This document shows positions 41,113 to 50,046 of a stretch of DNA of 64,000 nucleotides, one piece after another (positions within the stretch are counted from its first letter, which is position 1; the number at the start of each line of letters is the position of its first letter). The position numbers and the translations under genes are program-made. The notes beneath the pieces were generated by a model that saw only the letters and a program-made list of their open reading frames with translations, searched no databases and had not been told where the DNA came from. The stretch is from positions 186,001-250,000 of the forward strand of contig NZ_VCNA01000004.1 of the NCBI RefSeq assembly GCF_006170445.1, given 5' to 3'. Origin of the DNA: Brevibacillus dissolubilis (GTDB taxonomy: Bacteria > Bacillota > Bacilli > Brevibacillales > Brevibacillaceae).

Positions 41113-41541
41113 GTGAACATGCAATCTGCCTACATATATCTTGTTGAGGGTTCATCTGCATCCGCTATTTCACTTGCTGATGTGAAAACGCTTTTACAAG
41201 GCTACATTGACAAAATGAAAAAGCTCGGTGAACAGCTTGGCTGGGCCTATGGCGATGCTGCCTTCCCTTACGTGTTCGATGAGCGTCCGGAAGGGAAAGA
41301 CGCTTGGTTCCTCCTGCGTGGCCGCAATCCAGACGAATATAAAAACGTGGTGATCGGCGTCGGAAGCACACAAAAGAACGAAAAAGAACTCCCCTTCATT
41401 CAGATCACACTGCCGGAAGCTTCCACCCATGGTGACAAGTCTAAAGCGAATGAATACTGCCGCTACCTCGCACGCGAGCTGAAGGCAGAGCTTCACCTGT
41501 TCAACGGCCGGGTTCAGTACTTCCAGCCGCGCAAGCCATAG
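41113..41541 (+). CDS. DUF1885 family protein
   Basis: The protein reads SAYIYLVEGSSASAISLADVK, GEQLGWAYGDAAFPYVF, VVIGVGSTQKNEKELPFIQITLPEASTHGDKSKANEYCRYLA and ELHLFNGRVQYFQPRKP, all DUF1885 hallmarks. I favour the GTG at 41113 (GGAGTGA upstream); a GTG at 41101 and an ATG at 41119 are alternatives. Function unknown. Confidence 0.85.
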   Translation: MNMQSAYIYLVEGSSASAISLADVKTLLQGYIDKMKKLGEQLGWAYGDAAFPYVFDERPEGKDAWFLLRGRNPDEYKNVVIGVGSTQKNEKELPFIQITLPEASTHGDKSKANEYCRYLARELKAELHLFNGRVQYFQPRKP

Positions 41542-41573
41542 CCCCAGCACAGACCGACAATCACAAATAAGCG

Positions 41574-41612
41574 AAAAAAAAGCAGGCTCACCGTCATCGG
41601 GAGTCTGCTTTT
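41574..41612. terminator. Intrinsic terminator
   Basis: AGCAGGCTC ... GAGTCTGCT with A8 on the left and TTTT on the right works for both converging genes. Confidence 0.75.
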
Positions 41613-41629
41613 CATATATGGTGACCGTA

Positions 41630-41992
41630 TCAAGCAATAATCTCAGATCTTGTAAGCGAATCGAATCTTCCGTCAACCATACGTATGCCCAGATCGACAC
41701 AATACTTAAAGCCTTCTGTCACACCATAAAGAATCCACTGAGATGAACGATGATTAATATCAAAGTCGGTGTAGAGGTCCATGCCGTCATTGAGCACTTC
41801 GTCGCGGTAGGTCACGTCGTAGAGACGAAGCACCACCGGCAGCTCGCCAAACGGGATGGCGTACTCCTGTTCAAGCTCCTGTCGGAAATCTTCCTTGATG
41901 TCCCATTCAGCTAAAAGGGATTGTTGGTCCTTCCAGGCGATGCGTATACTCGGTCCATCGTCTGTAGATGACCGTTTTGGCTTTGTCTTCAT
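41630..41992 (-). CDS. DUF4912 domain protein (120 aa)
   Basis: The core VVLRLYDVTYRDEVLNDGMDLYTDFDINHRSSQWILYG and YCVDLGIRMVDGRFDSLTRS fits DUF4912 (RLYDVT, then R-x-W-x-x-x, then LG-x-x-x-x-G-x-F-x-x-x-x-RS). It is a soluble protein of unknown role. AAAGGAAAG lies before the ATG. Confidence 0.8.
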   Translation of the reverse strand: MKTKPKRSSTDDGPSIRIAWKDQQSLLAEWDIKEDFRQELEQEYAIPFGELPVVLRLYDVTYRDEVLNDGMDLYTDFDINHRSSQWILYGVTEGFKYCVDLGIRMVDGRFDSLTRSEIIA

Positions 41993-42106
41993 TCGCTACC
42001 ATCTTTCCTTTCCAAGTTAACGTACTTAGATAGTGGACTATCTTACCCTTGATTATACCACAGCACCGTTTTTTTTGAAATCAAAGACAAGCTTTTTACT
42101 GTTGGC

Positions 42107-42694
42107 TTACTTCCCAATTTTGAAGCTGTTTTCCCCTACGATGACCTCTTGGCCGTTCTTTTCTTTTTTCATCACGACTTGGACCTTGTAGGTGCCGAAT
42201 TGGTCGAATTTCATGGAAACGAACGGTTGGGAGAAGTAGAAGTGGTCATTGGTTTTGGCGGAGATGACGCGGTCTTTGCCGTTGTCAACGACTTTGCCGT
42301 TTGGTGCAATTACTTTGACACGCACGTAGAGGTCTTTGGCCGTAGGAGCGTCGTCTACTTCAACGAATACGCCAAAGGTGCGCGGGATGTCTTTTTCCAG
42401 CCAGCCGGTGATTGGATTGCTGAATACGATGTCTTTGGTACGGGTCTGCTGGATTCCTTCGAGTACGAGAACGTTGACTTCAGGCTTTTCGATCGCGAGG
42501 CGGCCTGAAGCGTAGCTTGGGAAACCACCGAGGCTTTCTACGACTTCGGATACAGAACGGGCAGAGCTGGTGCCAAGGTCAGCAGCAACACGCGCGCCGT
42601 CTACTGTGATTTTTAATGCGCCATCACCCATAACAGCTGGAGCAGCTCCGAGCAGCATGAGGGATGTAAGTGCGATGATCGATTTTCTTTTCAT
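42107..42694 (-). CDS. Secreted protein (195 aa), unknown
   Basis: The ATG at 42694 has GGAGG 10 nt upstream. A signal peptide (MKRKSIIALTSLMLLGAAPAVMG) is followed by DGALKITVDGARVAADLG, a strand pattern like copper-amine-oxidase N-terminal stalk domains. Then comes a C-terminal beta domain (RTFGVFVEVDDAPTAKDLYVRVKVIAPNGKVV ... GTYKVQVVMKK) of Ig-like appearance. It is exported, with no catalytic motif seen. Confidence 0.75.
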   Translation of the reverse strand: MKRKSIIALTSLMLLGAAPAVMGDGALKITVDGARVAADLGTSSARSVSEVVESLGGFPSYASGRLAIEKPEVNVLVLEGIQQTRTKDIVFSNPITGWLEKDIPRTFGVFVEVDDAPTAKDLYVRVKVIAPNGKVVDNGKDRVISAKTNDHFYFSQPFVSMKFDQFGTYKVQVVMKKEKNGQEVIVGENSFKIGK

Positions 42695-43073
42695 AAGCAC
42701 GATTCCTCCATGGACAGATTTTTTGTATGTGCAAGCCGAAGCTTTAACATGTATGCATGTGTAGAGATAAAACCTTTTTGACTTTCTGCATAATGTTATA
42801 CGCGTGAGAGAGGGAATAGTTGTGCCGAAACCCAAATTTTTTTCAACAGAATTCACAGTATCCACAGGAGCATATGTTCCATTTTCTGGGTGTACAGCGT
42901 TAAGCTGTGGATAAGTGCAGTCGCAGGTCTGGGGAGATCATACATATGCGGGATCTGTTGTATTTATGTACATTTATGTATAAGAAAAAAACAGGTCCGT
43001 CCCGTAACGAGTTGTACTTCGTTTGTTTGGGACAGCCTGTTTTTTTGATGGGGGTGATGCTATATATCTAGGT
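42695..43073. other. 379-bp gap with two DnaA boxes and a terminator
   Basis: The left part is the upstream region of the 42107 gene. It contains GTATCCACA (42858-42866, one mismatch to the DnaA box) and TGTGGATAA (42906-42914, exact on the minus strand as TTATCCACA). The right part is the terminator of the DAP operon. A 41-codon plus-strand frame at 42945 overlaps that terminator and was not accepted. Confidence 0.45.
42984..43046 (-). terminator. Intrinsic terminator of the dap operon
   Basis: On the minus strand AAAAAAACAGG...TCCC pairs with GGGA...CCTGTTTTTTT. The T7 tract ends the operon. Confidence 0.85.
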
Positions 43074-44231
43074 TTAGGCTTGCACTTGTCCGTCTGAGAG
43101 GTATCGGATATAGTCGCTCACCGTACGGATGGCAAGCTCGATGGCTCCCTCATTGGGCTCCAGCTTGGCATGATGCAGGCCGTATGGTGTATCGACACCG
43201 AGCCAGAACATGAAGCCTGGGATGTTGGCGAGGAAATACCCGAAGTCCTCCCCTGTCATCGCTTCGGTGCATTCGATCAGGGTCACATCACTCTGCTGCG
43301 TACCAAGCCAGTTCATGAAATGGCGGGTGATCTCGTGATGATTGTAGACCTGACAGTAGTTGGCACCATAATCGATCTGGGCCTGACATTCGAAGCCAGT
43401 CTCGATCCCTTGCACCAATGCCTCGATGCGGGACTTGATCTTTTGCATCGAGTCCATGGAGAGCGTGCGGATCGTGCCTTCGATGCGGGCTTTTTCGGCG
43501 ATGATGTTCTGTTTGGTGCCACCTTCGATTTTGCCGATGGTGACGACACCAGAGTCGAGCGGGTTGATGTTGCGCGCGACAATCGTCTGTAACTGGGTGA
43601 CGAGATGGGCGGCTGCTACCACCATGTCATTGGCTTTGTGCGGGTAGGCGGCGTGGCCCCCTTTTCCGGTCAGGTCAATGAACAGCTCGGATGTGTTGGC
43701 GAACAGGATGCCTTCGCGCGTGGCAATCGTGCCGACCGGATACTCCGGTGCGATATGCAAGCCGAAGATATAGTCAGGCTTCCAGCGCTGGAACTCCTCA
43801 CTCTCCATCATCGGCAGCGCTCCACCCGGGCCTTCCTCAGCCGGTTGGAAAATAAACAGGAGATCATCATCGATTGGATTCTGGACGAAGTGTGTCAGGA
43901 TACCAAGTCCAATCGCCATATGAAAATCGTGTCCGCAGGCATGCATGAAGCCTTCGTGCATCGAACGGAACGGATAGCTGGTCTCTTCGGGAATCGGCAG
44001 TCCGTCCATGTCGGCACGCCATGCGATCAGGCGCTTCGGATCATTGCCCTTGATTTTGACCAAGAGACCTGTCTTCCAAGTCTGCATCTCGATCCGCATG
44101 CCGAACTGACGGTTGTAGAACAGCTTGGTGAGGTATTCGATCAGATACTGCTGTGTCTTGAATTCCTGAAAGCCAGGCTCTGGAATCTGATGCAGGTCGC
44201 GTCTGATCTGGACAAAAGGGCTTACCTTCAT
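43074..44231 (-). CDS. dapL: N-acetyldiaminopimelate deacetylase (M20 family)
   Basis: The 385-aa product is an M20 amidohydrolase with the metal ligands in [35 protein letters not shown] and the C-terminal [11 protein letters not shown]. It is close to YkuR/DapL. The enzyme removes acetate from N-acetyl-LL-diaminopimelate in the acetyl branch of lysine/DAP synthesis. It starts 3 nt after the aminotransferase stop and is the third gene of a dapH-led operon, which supports the substrate. Confidence 0.9.
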   Translation of the reverse strand: MKVSPFVQIRRDLHQIPEPGFQEFKTQQYLIEYLTKLFYNRQFGMRIEMQTWKTGLLVKIKGNDPKRLIAWRADMDGLPIPEETSYPFRSMHEGFMHACGHDFHMAIGLGILTHFVQNPIDDDLLFIFQPAEEGPGGALPMMESEEFQRWKPDYIFGLHIAPEYPVGTIATREGILFANTSELFIDLTGKGGHAAYPHKANDMVVAAAHLVTQLQTIVARNINPLDSGVVTIGKIEGGTKQNIIAEKARIEGTIRTLSMDSMQKIKSRIEALVQGIETGFECQAQIDYGANYCQVYNHHEITRHFMNWLGTQQSDVTLIECTEAMTGEDFGYFLANIPGFMFWLGVDTPYGLHHAKLEPNEGAIELAIRTVSDYIRYLSDGQVQA

Positions 44232-44234
44232 CGG

Positions 44235-45452
44235 TTACGCCCCCTTTTCCTGTACCAGCTTGGACAGGGATTGTCCGAACACCTCAAGGAAGCGGTCGAT
44301 GTCTGCTTGGGTCAAGGTGAGCGGCGGTAGCAGACGGACGATTGTTTTTTGCGTGATGTCGACTAAGATGCCTTGATCCAGCAGGTCTTGCTGAAGATGG
44401 CGTGCCTGCTCTGGAGAGAGCTTGGTCTGGATGCCGAGCATCATGCCTTTGCCGCGTATCTCGCTGAACAGCTCTGGGTGCTGATCCACCAAGGTCTGGA
44501 TACGGGTCCAGAGGTAGTTGGCATTGTCTTGGGACTGTTGGACGAACGCCTCATCCAGCACGACATCAAGCACCGCATTGCCGAGGGCCGCACTGAGTGG
44601 TGCCGGAGCAAAGGTTGTGCCATGATCACCTGGTTTGAACAGATTCATCAGCTTTTCATTGGCGATGATTCCGCCGAGTGGCAGACCCCCGCCGACACCT
44701 TTGGCAAACAGGATCAAGTCCGGTGTGATCCCTGCATGCTGATAGGCAAAAAAGCGTCCGGTACGCCCCATCCCAGTCTGAATCTCGTCGATGACCACGA
44801 GCGTGCCATGTTCACGGGCAATCTGCTCAACGGCCTGTAGATAAGACTCCTCCAGCGGAATCACACCACCGGAACCAAGCACAGGCTCCATCAGGACGGC
44901 AGCAGGCTGCTTGTCCTTACATACCGCGCGGAGTTCATCAATGTTGCCCACTTCGATCTCGTAGACAGGGAAATCAGGCTGTGGGAAGTCTTGATACACA
45001 TGTGCTTGACGGGTCAGGCGCAGAGCACCGAGGGTACGTCCGTGAAAGCTGTTTTTCAGTACGACGATGCCGCGGCGGCCCCCGCCATGCTGTGCTGTCC
45101 ATTTGTGGATCAGCTTGATTGCCGCCTCTGTCGCCTCCGCTCCGGAGTTGGTGAAGAAGACTCTTGCCGTACCGAGGGATTGTTCAACGAGACGCTGCGC
45201 CAGCGTAATGGCCGGCGTGTTGAGAAAGATGTTGGAGATGTGCAAAAACTTCTCACCCTGCTCATGCAACGCGCGGACAATCGCCGGGTGGGAATGTCCA
45301 AGTACGCTTACCGCAAGCCCGGTGAACAGGTCCAGATACGATTTGCCCTCGACATCGTAGAGGTAATTGCCCTCCCCCTTCGCGATGGCAATAGGCAAAC
45401 GGCTGTATGTGGACATCATATATCTTTCATCTAATGAACGCCAATCCTCCAA
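44235..45452 (-). CDS. Class III aminotransferase, probably N-acetyl-LL-DAP (or acetylornithine) aminotransferase
   Basis: The 405-aa product is of the ArgD/AstC type: FTNSGAEATEAAIKL, VVIDEIQTGMGRTG and the PLP lysine in LILFAKGVGGGLPLGG. The start is TTG 45452 with GGAGG 9 nt upstream, and the ATGs inside are further from any ribosome site. Placement between dapH and dapL predicts that it makes N-acetyl-LL-DAP from N-acetyl-amino-ketopimelate. In B. subtilis that step is done by the unlinked class I enzyme PatA. ArgD-like activity on acetylornithine remains possible. Confidence 0.85.
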   Translation of the reverse strand: MEDWRSLDERYMMSTYSRLPIAIAKGEGNYLYDVEGKSYLDLFTGLAVSVLGHSHPAIVRALHEQGEKFLHISNIFLNTPAITLAQRLVEQSLGTARVFFTNSGAEATEAAIKLIHKWTAQHGGGRRGIVVLKNSFHGRTLGALRLTRQAHVYQDFPQPDFPVYEIEVGNIDELRAVCKDKQPAAVLMEPVLGSGGVIPLEESYLQAVEQIAREHGTLVVIDEIQTGMGRTGRFFAYQHAGITPDLILFAKGVGGGLPLGGIIANEKLMNLFKPGDHGTTFAPAPLSAALGNAVLDVVLDEAFVQQSQDNANYLWTRIQTLVDQHPELFSEIRGKGMMLGIQTKLSPEQARHLQQDLLDQGILVDITQKTIVRLLPPLTLTQADIDRFLEVFGQSLSKLVQEKGA

Positions 45453-45472
45453 GGGAGGTCGCCTCCTTTAAC

Positions 45473-46183
45473 TTAGAGCTCGCGAAGTGCCTGCATGATT
45501 TCGGTTTTGGATTTGGTTTTTTCGTCGATTTCTTTGATGATGCGGGCAGGTGTACCTGCTACTACTACGTTAGCTGGTACGTCTTTGGTTACGACAGCAC
45601 CTGCAGCGACTACAGAACCTTTCCCTACGCGCACACCTTCGAGTACCACTGCGTTGGCACCGATCAGTACGTCGTCTTCGATGATAACAGGGGTTGCGCT
45701 TGGTGGCTCGATGACACCTGCGATGACAGAGCCAGCACCGATGTGGCAGTTTTTCCCGATGGTACCGCGTCCGCCGATGACAACACCCATGTCGATCATG
45801 GTGCCTTCGCCGATGGAAGCGCCGATGTTGATCACTGCACCCATCATGATGACAGCGTTGTTACCGATGTGAACTTGGTCACGGATGGTTACGCCTGGTT
45901 CGATGCGGGCTTGGATTCCTTTGGTATCGAGAAGTGGGATTGCAGAGTTGCGGCGGTCGCTCTCAACCACATAGTCTTCGATTTGAGCTTTGTTCGCTTC
46001 GAGCACTGGCTCGATTTCTTTCCACTCACCGAAAAGTACGCCGACATTGCCGGTGATGAAGGTTTTGGTATTCGCACCGAAGTCGATGCCTTCGAGTTGG
46101 CCTTTGATATGTACTTTCACAGGGGTTTTCTTTTCACTTTTTGCGATAAAGTTAATAATTTCGTGTGCATCCATCATAGTCAT
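45473..46183 (-). CDS. dapH: Tetrahydrodipicolinate N-acetyltransferase
   Basis: The 236-aa product has an N-terminal helical domain ([25 protein letters not shown]). A left-handed beta-helix of hexapeptide repeats follows ([40 protein letters not shown]). It acetylates tetrahydrodipicolinate from acetyl-CoA (EC 2.3.1.89), entering the acetyl branch. AGGAGGAAAAAAC precedes the ATG. It is first in the lysine-riboswitch operon. Confidence 0.95.
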   Translation of the reverse strand: MTMMDAHEIINFIAKSEKKTPVKVHIKGQLEGIDFGANTKTFITGNVGVLFGEWKEIEPVLEANKAQIEDYVVESDRRNSAIPLLDTKGIQARIEPGVTIRDQVHIGNNAVIMMGAVINIGASIGEGTMIDMGVVIGGRGTIGKNCHIGAGSVIAGVIEPPSATPVIIEDDVLIGANAVVLEGVRVGKGSVVAAGAVVTKDVPANVVVAGTPARIIKEIDEKTKSKTEIMQALREL

Positions 46184-46243
46184 TTTGTTTTTTCCTCCTG
46201 TTGATTGGGGTATTTTACCTAGCTACAACGTTACGTGACCAGC

Positions 46244-46291
46244 AAAAAAAATGCAATGAGTTAAATACGTCGGATACGCATACTCATTGCA
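46244..46291 (-). terminator. Riboswitch-controlled terminator ahead of dapH
   Basis: On the minus strand TGCAATGAGT pairs with ACTCATTGCA over 10 bp and T8 follows. It lies between the lysine riboswitch and dapH and is the expected expression platform. Confidence 0.85.
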
Positions 46292-46317
46292 CGTCACTTT
46301 TTACTAAGTAATTTACA

Positions 46318-46490
46318 AAAATAGCGCTCCACGTATTATTCTACGTGACAGGATGCCCGTTATTCACGTACACCCCAGCCGGCTTAAGCGATGGGAGCTT
46401 ACTGCCGACTTCGGCGCATAGGCCTTTCTCTCCCCTCCTCTCCCATCTGTCTGTTGGTGGGGGATACTCATCCGTTGCGCGCCTCTATTT
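46318..46490 (-). promoter_or_regulatory. Lysine riboswitch (L box)
   Basis: Read on the minus strand the aptamer starts AAATAGAGGCGCGCAA and continues with AGTATCCCCCACC, GAGAAAGGCCTATGCGCCGAAG, GCCGGCTGGGGTG and CGGGCATCCTGTCACGTAG. It closes with GTGGAGCGCTATTT. AAATAG and CTATTT form P1. These are the conserved blocks of the L box in order. Lysine should favour the downstream terminator and shut off dapH, the aminotransferase gene and dapL. Confidence 0.93.
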
Positions 46491-46513
46491 CATAGCTTAT
46501 GGAATTGCTCTTT

Positions 46514-46542
46514 ACTTTAGCAGATGGATGAGAAAGTGACAA
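46514..46542 (-). promoter_or_regulatory. Sigma-A promoter of the dap operon
   Basis: On the minus strand TTGTCA (46537-46542), a 17-nt spacer and TAAAGT (46514-46519) with TG extension; the riboswitch starts about 24 nt downstream. Confidence 0.7.
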
Positions 46543-46608
46543 GCCAGAAATGACCATCTGAAAGGGGAAAAATCTGGTATCGGGAGGAGGTATGCCTGCT
46601 TTGGTGGA

Positions 46609-46840
46609 AGAGGCGTGGCGGCTGACCATCTGCGCACCTTGTGCAAAACCCTGCGAGGAAGTTGAGACTGGCCGCTGTGGAACCAGCAAGGGCTTGGTCG
46701 GGGCAAAAGGTTCGAGGAAGCTGGTTCAAGCGAAGGGGTTGCCCCTGGGTGGTTCAGGGAAGTATGTTACGCCCTTGCTGGTTCCACAGCTGGGGTTGGG
46801 GATTGCAAGAGGCTTGCAGGTGGTCAGCCGCCTCGCCTCT
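46609..46840 (+). repeat. Long-hairpin intergenic repeat, copy E
   Basis: Outer arms 46609-46633 and 46816-46840 pair over 23 of 25 bp, and one of the two differences is a G-U. Inner arms 46674-46693 and 46771-46790 pair over 20 of 20. The core GGGGCAAAAGGTTCGAGG ... GCGAAGGGGTTGCCCCTGGG aligns with copies A and B. The 160 bp to the next gene hold nothing I recognise. Confidence 0.85.
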
Positions 46841-47000
46841 TGCCGAGCGTTTGTGTTTGCCTACCTTCTAGAACCGCCTCTATTCTCTCTTCCGGCCCCT
46901 TCTGCTGTCCCTGCTTTCATTTCACTTCCTAGAGTAATGTTGATATTAGATGAGGACAACGTACCTTGTACGGTGGACAGTGTATAGGATGTATCACTGG

Positions 47001-47489
47001 TTATGTTACGAGATACTTAATCACTGGATGTGAAATCAGGTTTCGATCACGATAGGTCTGGGTGATCGCATCACTTTTGGTACTTAGAATTCCATTCTGC
47101 AAAATGACTGTTGTAAAGCCTCTCTCGATCGCACCATTGTACGTGAACAGAACACAATGCTCTGCCGCAAAGCCGGCGATCATGACCAACCCAACACCAT
47201 TGCTTGTCAGGATTTGTTCCAGTTCCGTCTTCCAGAATGCGTTCGAGTATTCTTTGGTCATGCAGATATCTTGTGGAGCTACCTTGATTTCTGGAATAAA
47301 CGCGAGTAAATCAGCGTTCGTTTCATCGGCTCCCTCGGTGTCTTGAATGTGTATGACCAGATGATCCTTGCTCCGAAGCAGGTCGGCCACATAGTTGATG
47401 TATTCGCACGCTTCTGCGACATGGAGCGCTTCCTTTTGACCGTCTAAAAAGATCTGTTGCATGTCAATGACTAAAAGTCCAATTTTCAT
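47001..47489 (-). CDS. Isochorismatase-family cysteine hydrolase
   Basis: The 162-aa product begins MKIGLLVIDMQQIFLDG with catalytic D9. K79 lies in CMTKEYSNAF and C112 in IAGFAAEHCVLFT, completing the D-K-C triad. The family includes nicotinamidase, isochorismatase and biuret or carbamoylsarcosine hydrolases; this short form cannot be assigned further. Confidence 0.88.
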   Translation of the reverse strand: MKIGLLVIDMQQIFLDGQKEALHVAEACEYINYVADLLRSKDHLVIHIQDTEGADETNADLLAFIPEIKVAPQDICMTKEYSNAFWKTELEQILTSNGVGLVMIAGFAAEHCVLFTYNGAIERGFTTVILQNGILSTKSDAITQTYRDRNLISHPVIKYLVT

Positions 47490-47692
47490 GATTTCCCACC
47501 TTAGATGAATTCATCGTATTCAAATCATTTCTTTTCCCGGAAGCTCGGTCGAATCCTATATCCTACAGTTTATAGCTTTATTTACCAATCTACAACGTTC
47601 TTTTGACGGAACAACGGGGATTGGAGAAACCCTATTCCCATCGGATGACCCAGATCATTTGACGAATTGTTGGTAATTTGTGACAATGAAAA

Positions 47693-47708
47693 TGGTATGG
47701 AAGCTGCT
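47693..47708 (+). promoter_or_regulatory. Possible sigma-54 (SigL) promoter of rocD
   Basis: TGGTATGGAAGCTGCT has the invariant GG-N10-GC spacing of -24/-12 promoters, 42 nt before the ATG. A competing sigma-A pair TTGACG-17-GACAAT lies at about 47660-47688. Bacillus roc genes use SigL. Confidence 0.4.
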
Positions 47709-47750
47709 GTTTTCAATTGATCGATCAACTAATGCAATGGGAGGGTATGT

Positions 47751-48950
47751 ATGACGACAAAAACTCACTCTATCATCAGTCAGACTGAAAACTACGGGGC
47801 AAGTAACTACCATCCACTTCCAATCGTGATCTCCAAAGCCCGTGGGGTATGGGTGGAGGACCCGGAAGGCAACAAGTATATGGACTTGCTCAGTGCTTAT
47901 TCCGCCCTCAATCAAGGGCACTGCCATCCGAAGATCATTCAAGCGCTCAAAGACCAAGCAGATCAAGTCACCCTGACCTCCCGTGCGTTTCATAATGACA
48001 AGCTGGGCGTTTTCTATGAAAAATTAGCTGCTTTTACCGGCAAAGAAATGATCCTGCCGATGAACTCCGGTGCAGAAGCCGTCGAGACAGCCATCAAGGC
48101 AGTTCGCCGCTGGGCATATCACGTGAAAAAGGTACAGAACAATCAGGCTGAAATCATCGTTTGCGAAGGCAACTTTCACGGCCGCACGATCACCATCACG
48201 TCCTTCTCCTCAGACGAATCCTACCGCCGTGGCTTCGGACCGTTCACTCCGGGCTTCAAGATCATCCCATATGGTGACATCGACGCACTGAAGGCGGCGA
48301 TTACGGAAAATACGGCTGCTTTCATGGTCGAACCGATCCAAGGCGAAGCCGGGATCATCATCCCACGTGATGGCTTCCTCCGTGAAGCACTGCAAGTCTG
48401 CCGGGACAACCATGTCTTGTTCGTTGCAGATGAAATTCAGACCGGGTTTGGGCGTACAGGTAAAAAATTCGCCTCCGACTGGGAAGATGTCACACCAGAT
48501 GTATATATCATGGGCAAAGCACTCGGCGGCGGCGTACTCCCTGTCTCTGCGGTCGCAGCCAACCGTGATGTACTCGGTGTATTCGAACCAGGCTCCCACG
48601 GTTCCACATTCGGCGGCAATCCATTGGCAGCCGCAGTAGCAATCGCTGCCTTGGATGTCATCGAAGAAGAGCAGCTGGTCAAACGCTCCTATGAGCTTGG
48701 GCAATATTTTATGGAACAGCTCAAACAAATCAACAACCCGGATATCAAAGAACTGCGTGGCCGCGGCCTGTTCATCGGCATAGAGCTGCATGGGCCAGCC
48801 CGTCCCTACTGTGAAAAACTCAAGGATGTCGGACTCCTCTGCAAAGAAACCCATGAGACCACCATCCGTTTTGCACCACCGCTCATCATCTCCCAAGAAG
48901 AACTGGATTGGGCAATCGAACGGATCAAGGCCGTGCTTCATACGAGCTAG
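47751..48950 (+). CDS. rocD: Ornithine-oxo-acid transaminase
   Basis: The 399-aa product is a class III aminotransferase with the OAT-specific start [26 protein letters not shown]. It also has [49 protein letters not shown] and the PLP lysine in [14 protein letters not shown]. It converts ornithine to glutamate semialdehyde in arginine breakdown. No rocE or rocF is adjacent. GGGAGGG precedes the ATG. Confidence 0.95.
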   Translation: MTTKTHSIISQTENYGASNYHPLPIVISKARGVWVEDPEGNKYMDLLSAYSALNQGHCHPKIIQALKDQADQVTLTSRAFHNDKLGVFYEKLAAFTGKEMILPMNSGAEAVETAIKAVRRWAYHVKKVQNNQAEIIVCEGNFHGRTITITSFSSDESYRRGFGPFTPGFKIIPYGDIDALKAAITENTAAFMVEPIQGEAGIIIPRDGFLREALQVCRDNHVLFVADEIQTGFGRTGKKFASDWEDVTPDVYIMGKALGGGVLPVSAVAANRDVLGVFEPGSHGSTFGGNPLAAAVAIAALDVIEEEQLVKRSYELGQYFMEQLKQINNPDIKELRGRGLFIGIELHGPARPYCEKLKDVGLLCKETHETTIRFAPPLIISQEELDWAIERIKAVLHTS

Positions 48951-48961
48951 ACGTCTGGTCT

Positions 48962-49020
48962 AAAAAACAGACAGACCGTCGACATCTCCTGCCACGCAGG
49001 GTGTGAACGGTCTGTTTTTC
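48962..49020 (+). terminator. Intrinsic terminator after rocD
   Basis: ACAGACCGT pairs with ACGGTCTGT; A6 and T5 flank the stem, so it also serves the minus strand. Confidence 0.8.
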
Positions 49021-49035
49021 TTATCCGCTTATGTA

Positions 49036-49299
49036 TTAATAAAAGTAGCCGAGAATCAACAAGCTAATCGCGACCACGAATGGTGTCAGCGCAATTCCTA
49101 CCCAGGCCATCCATTTCTTCGCAGGATTCCCGATCAGCAGATATGTAATGGCAAAATAAAGGGTTAAGGACATCGAACCGCCCGCTGTGAGCAGTACCAA
49201 TGACATAAACCTGTCTCCTACGTAGTTGGTTGCCCCATAGATGACCCAAATCACCCAGAGGATCAACACCACAAACCCGATCAAAAATGGTCTTCGCAT
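49036..49299 (-). CDS. Small membrane protein (87 aa)
   Basis: Three hydrophobic helices cover most of the chain: FLIGFVVLILWVIWVIYGA, FMSLVLLTAGGSMSLTLYFAITYLLI and WVGIALTPFVVAISLLILGYF. GGAGAGAA is upstream. No family recognised. Confidence 0.65.
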   Translation of the reverse strand: MRRPFLIGFVVLILWVIWVIYGATNYVGDRFMSLVLLTAGGSMSLTLYFAITYLLIGNPAKKWMAWVGIALTPFVVAISLLILGYFY

Positions 49300-49394
49300 C
49301 TTCCGTATGTTCTCTCCTTTGTCAAATCAGTCCCACTATTATACTACAGAGACCTGACAAAAGAAAAAAGCACTGGTTAGAGTGCCCCTGTCCG

Positions 49395-49556
49395 TTATTT
49401 TTTCTTATCATTCAGAAAACTCAGATCAGCATCTACCCAGACATACTTTTTATCGTGATCCAGAGTATCTGCCTCAATCCCGCGGTAGACCGCATAGGCT
49501 ATCCCACCCGAAAAGACCAGAAAAACAAGTGACGCAAGCACTGACATGACAAGCAT
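49395..49556 (-). CDS. Small single-helix membrane protein (53 aa)
   Basis: I start at the ATG 49556, preceded by AAGGGGTAGGG. The product is one membrane helix (MLVMSVLASLVFLVFSGGIAYAVY) plus a charged tail (RGIEADTLDHDKKYVWVDADL). Unknown. The longer open frame to 49652 has no ribosome site. Confidence 0.6.
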   Translation of the reverse strand: MLVMSVLASLVFLVFSGGIAYAVYRGIEADTLDHDKKYVWVDADLSFLNDKKK

Positions 49557-49648
49557 AATCCCTACCCCTTCCCTTATTTGGGTCTTATGTTTTATATGTA
49601 TGACAGAAGGGGTGTAATATTCACAAAATTGTAATAAATGTGTCAGCA

Positions 49649-50041
49649 TCATTTCAGCATCTTATCCCGCTCCTGTTGACGAAGAACCAGCTGAATGAAG
49701 TTTAAGACACTGAATAGATCACGGAAAGCATAGTTGGGAAGGCGAATTCCATCCGGTGTATGAATGTGAAACGGCTCCGTATCTGTCTGAAGGTGGGGCA
49801 GGTCATGTGATTCACTGTGAAACTTATAGATGACCTGCTTATTACGGTCTTCCCAGTCATACCAGAATAAGAGACGCCCCTCCCTGCTTCTCCATTCTTC
49901 TGTCACATAAAGTCTGGAGAAATCAGAAAAAATAAAAACCTTTTGGACAAATCCAGATTGCTCCAAAACATCTTCCGTCTCAAGAATCAGGTCACGAAAT
50001 ACTTCTTTTATAAGACGGAAGTTCGAACCATTCCTAGACAA
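49649..50041 (-). CDS. Possible TumE-like toxin component (130 aa)
   Basis: The product contains FWYDWEDRNKQVIYKFHSESHDLPHLQTDTEPFHIHTPDG. This resembles the RYDN-x-PHH ... FPHH-x-H segment of DUF6516/TumE toxins, though the second His pair is not exact. The start is a TTG at 50041 with AAGGAG overlapping the stop of the upstream gene, so translation is coupled. Pairing with an HTH protein supports a toxin-antitoxin module; toxicity is inferred. Confidence 0.5.
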   Translation of the reverse strand: MSRNGSNFRLIKEVFRDLILETEDVLEQSGFVQKVFIFSDFSRLYVTEEWRSREGRLLFWYDWEDRNKQVIYKFHSESHDLPHLQTDTEPFHIHTPDGIRLPNYAFRDLFSVLNFIQLVLRQQERDKMLK

Positions 50042-50046
50042 TTCAC

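Noticed and set aside
42945..43071. 41-codon plus-strand ORF with a GGGGAG ribosome site
   Set aside because: It runs through the terminator of the dap operon and has no recognisable pattern; judged chance, though a leader peptide cannot be excluded.
46318..46490. A further copy of the hairpin repeat next to copy E
   Set aside because: The CTCTCCCC and GGGGG words suggested this at first, but the region reads as a complete lysine riboswitch on the minus strand.
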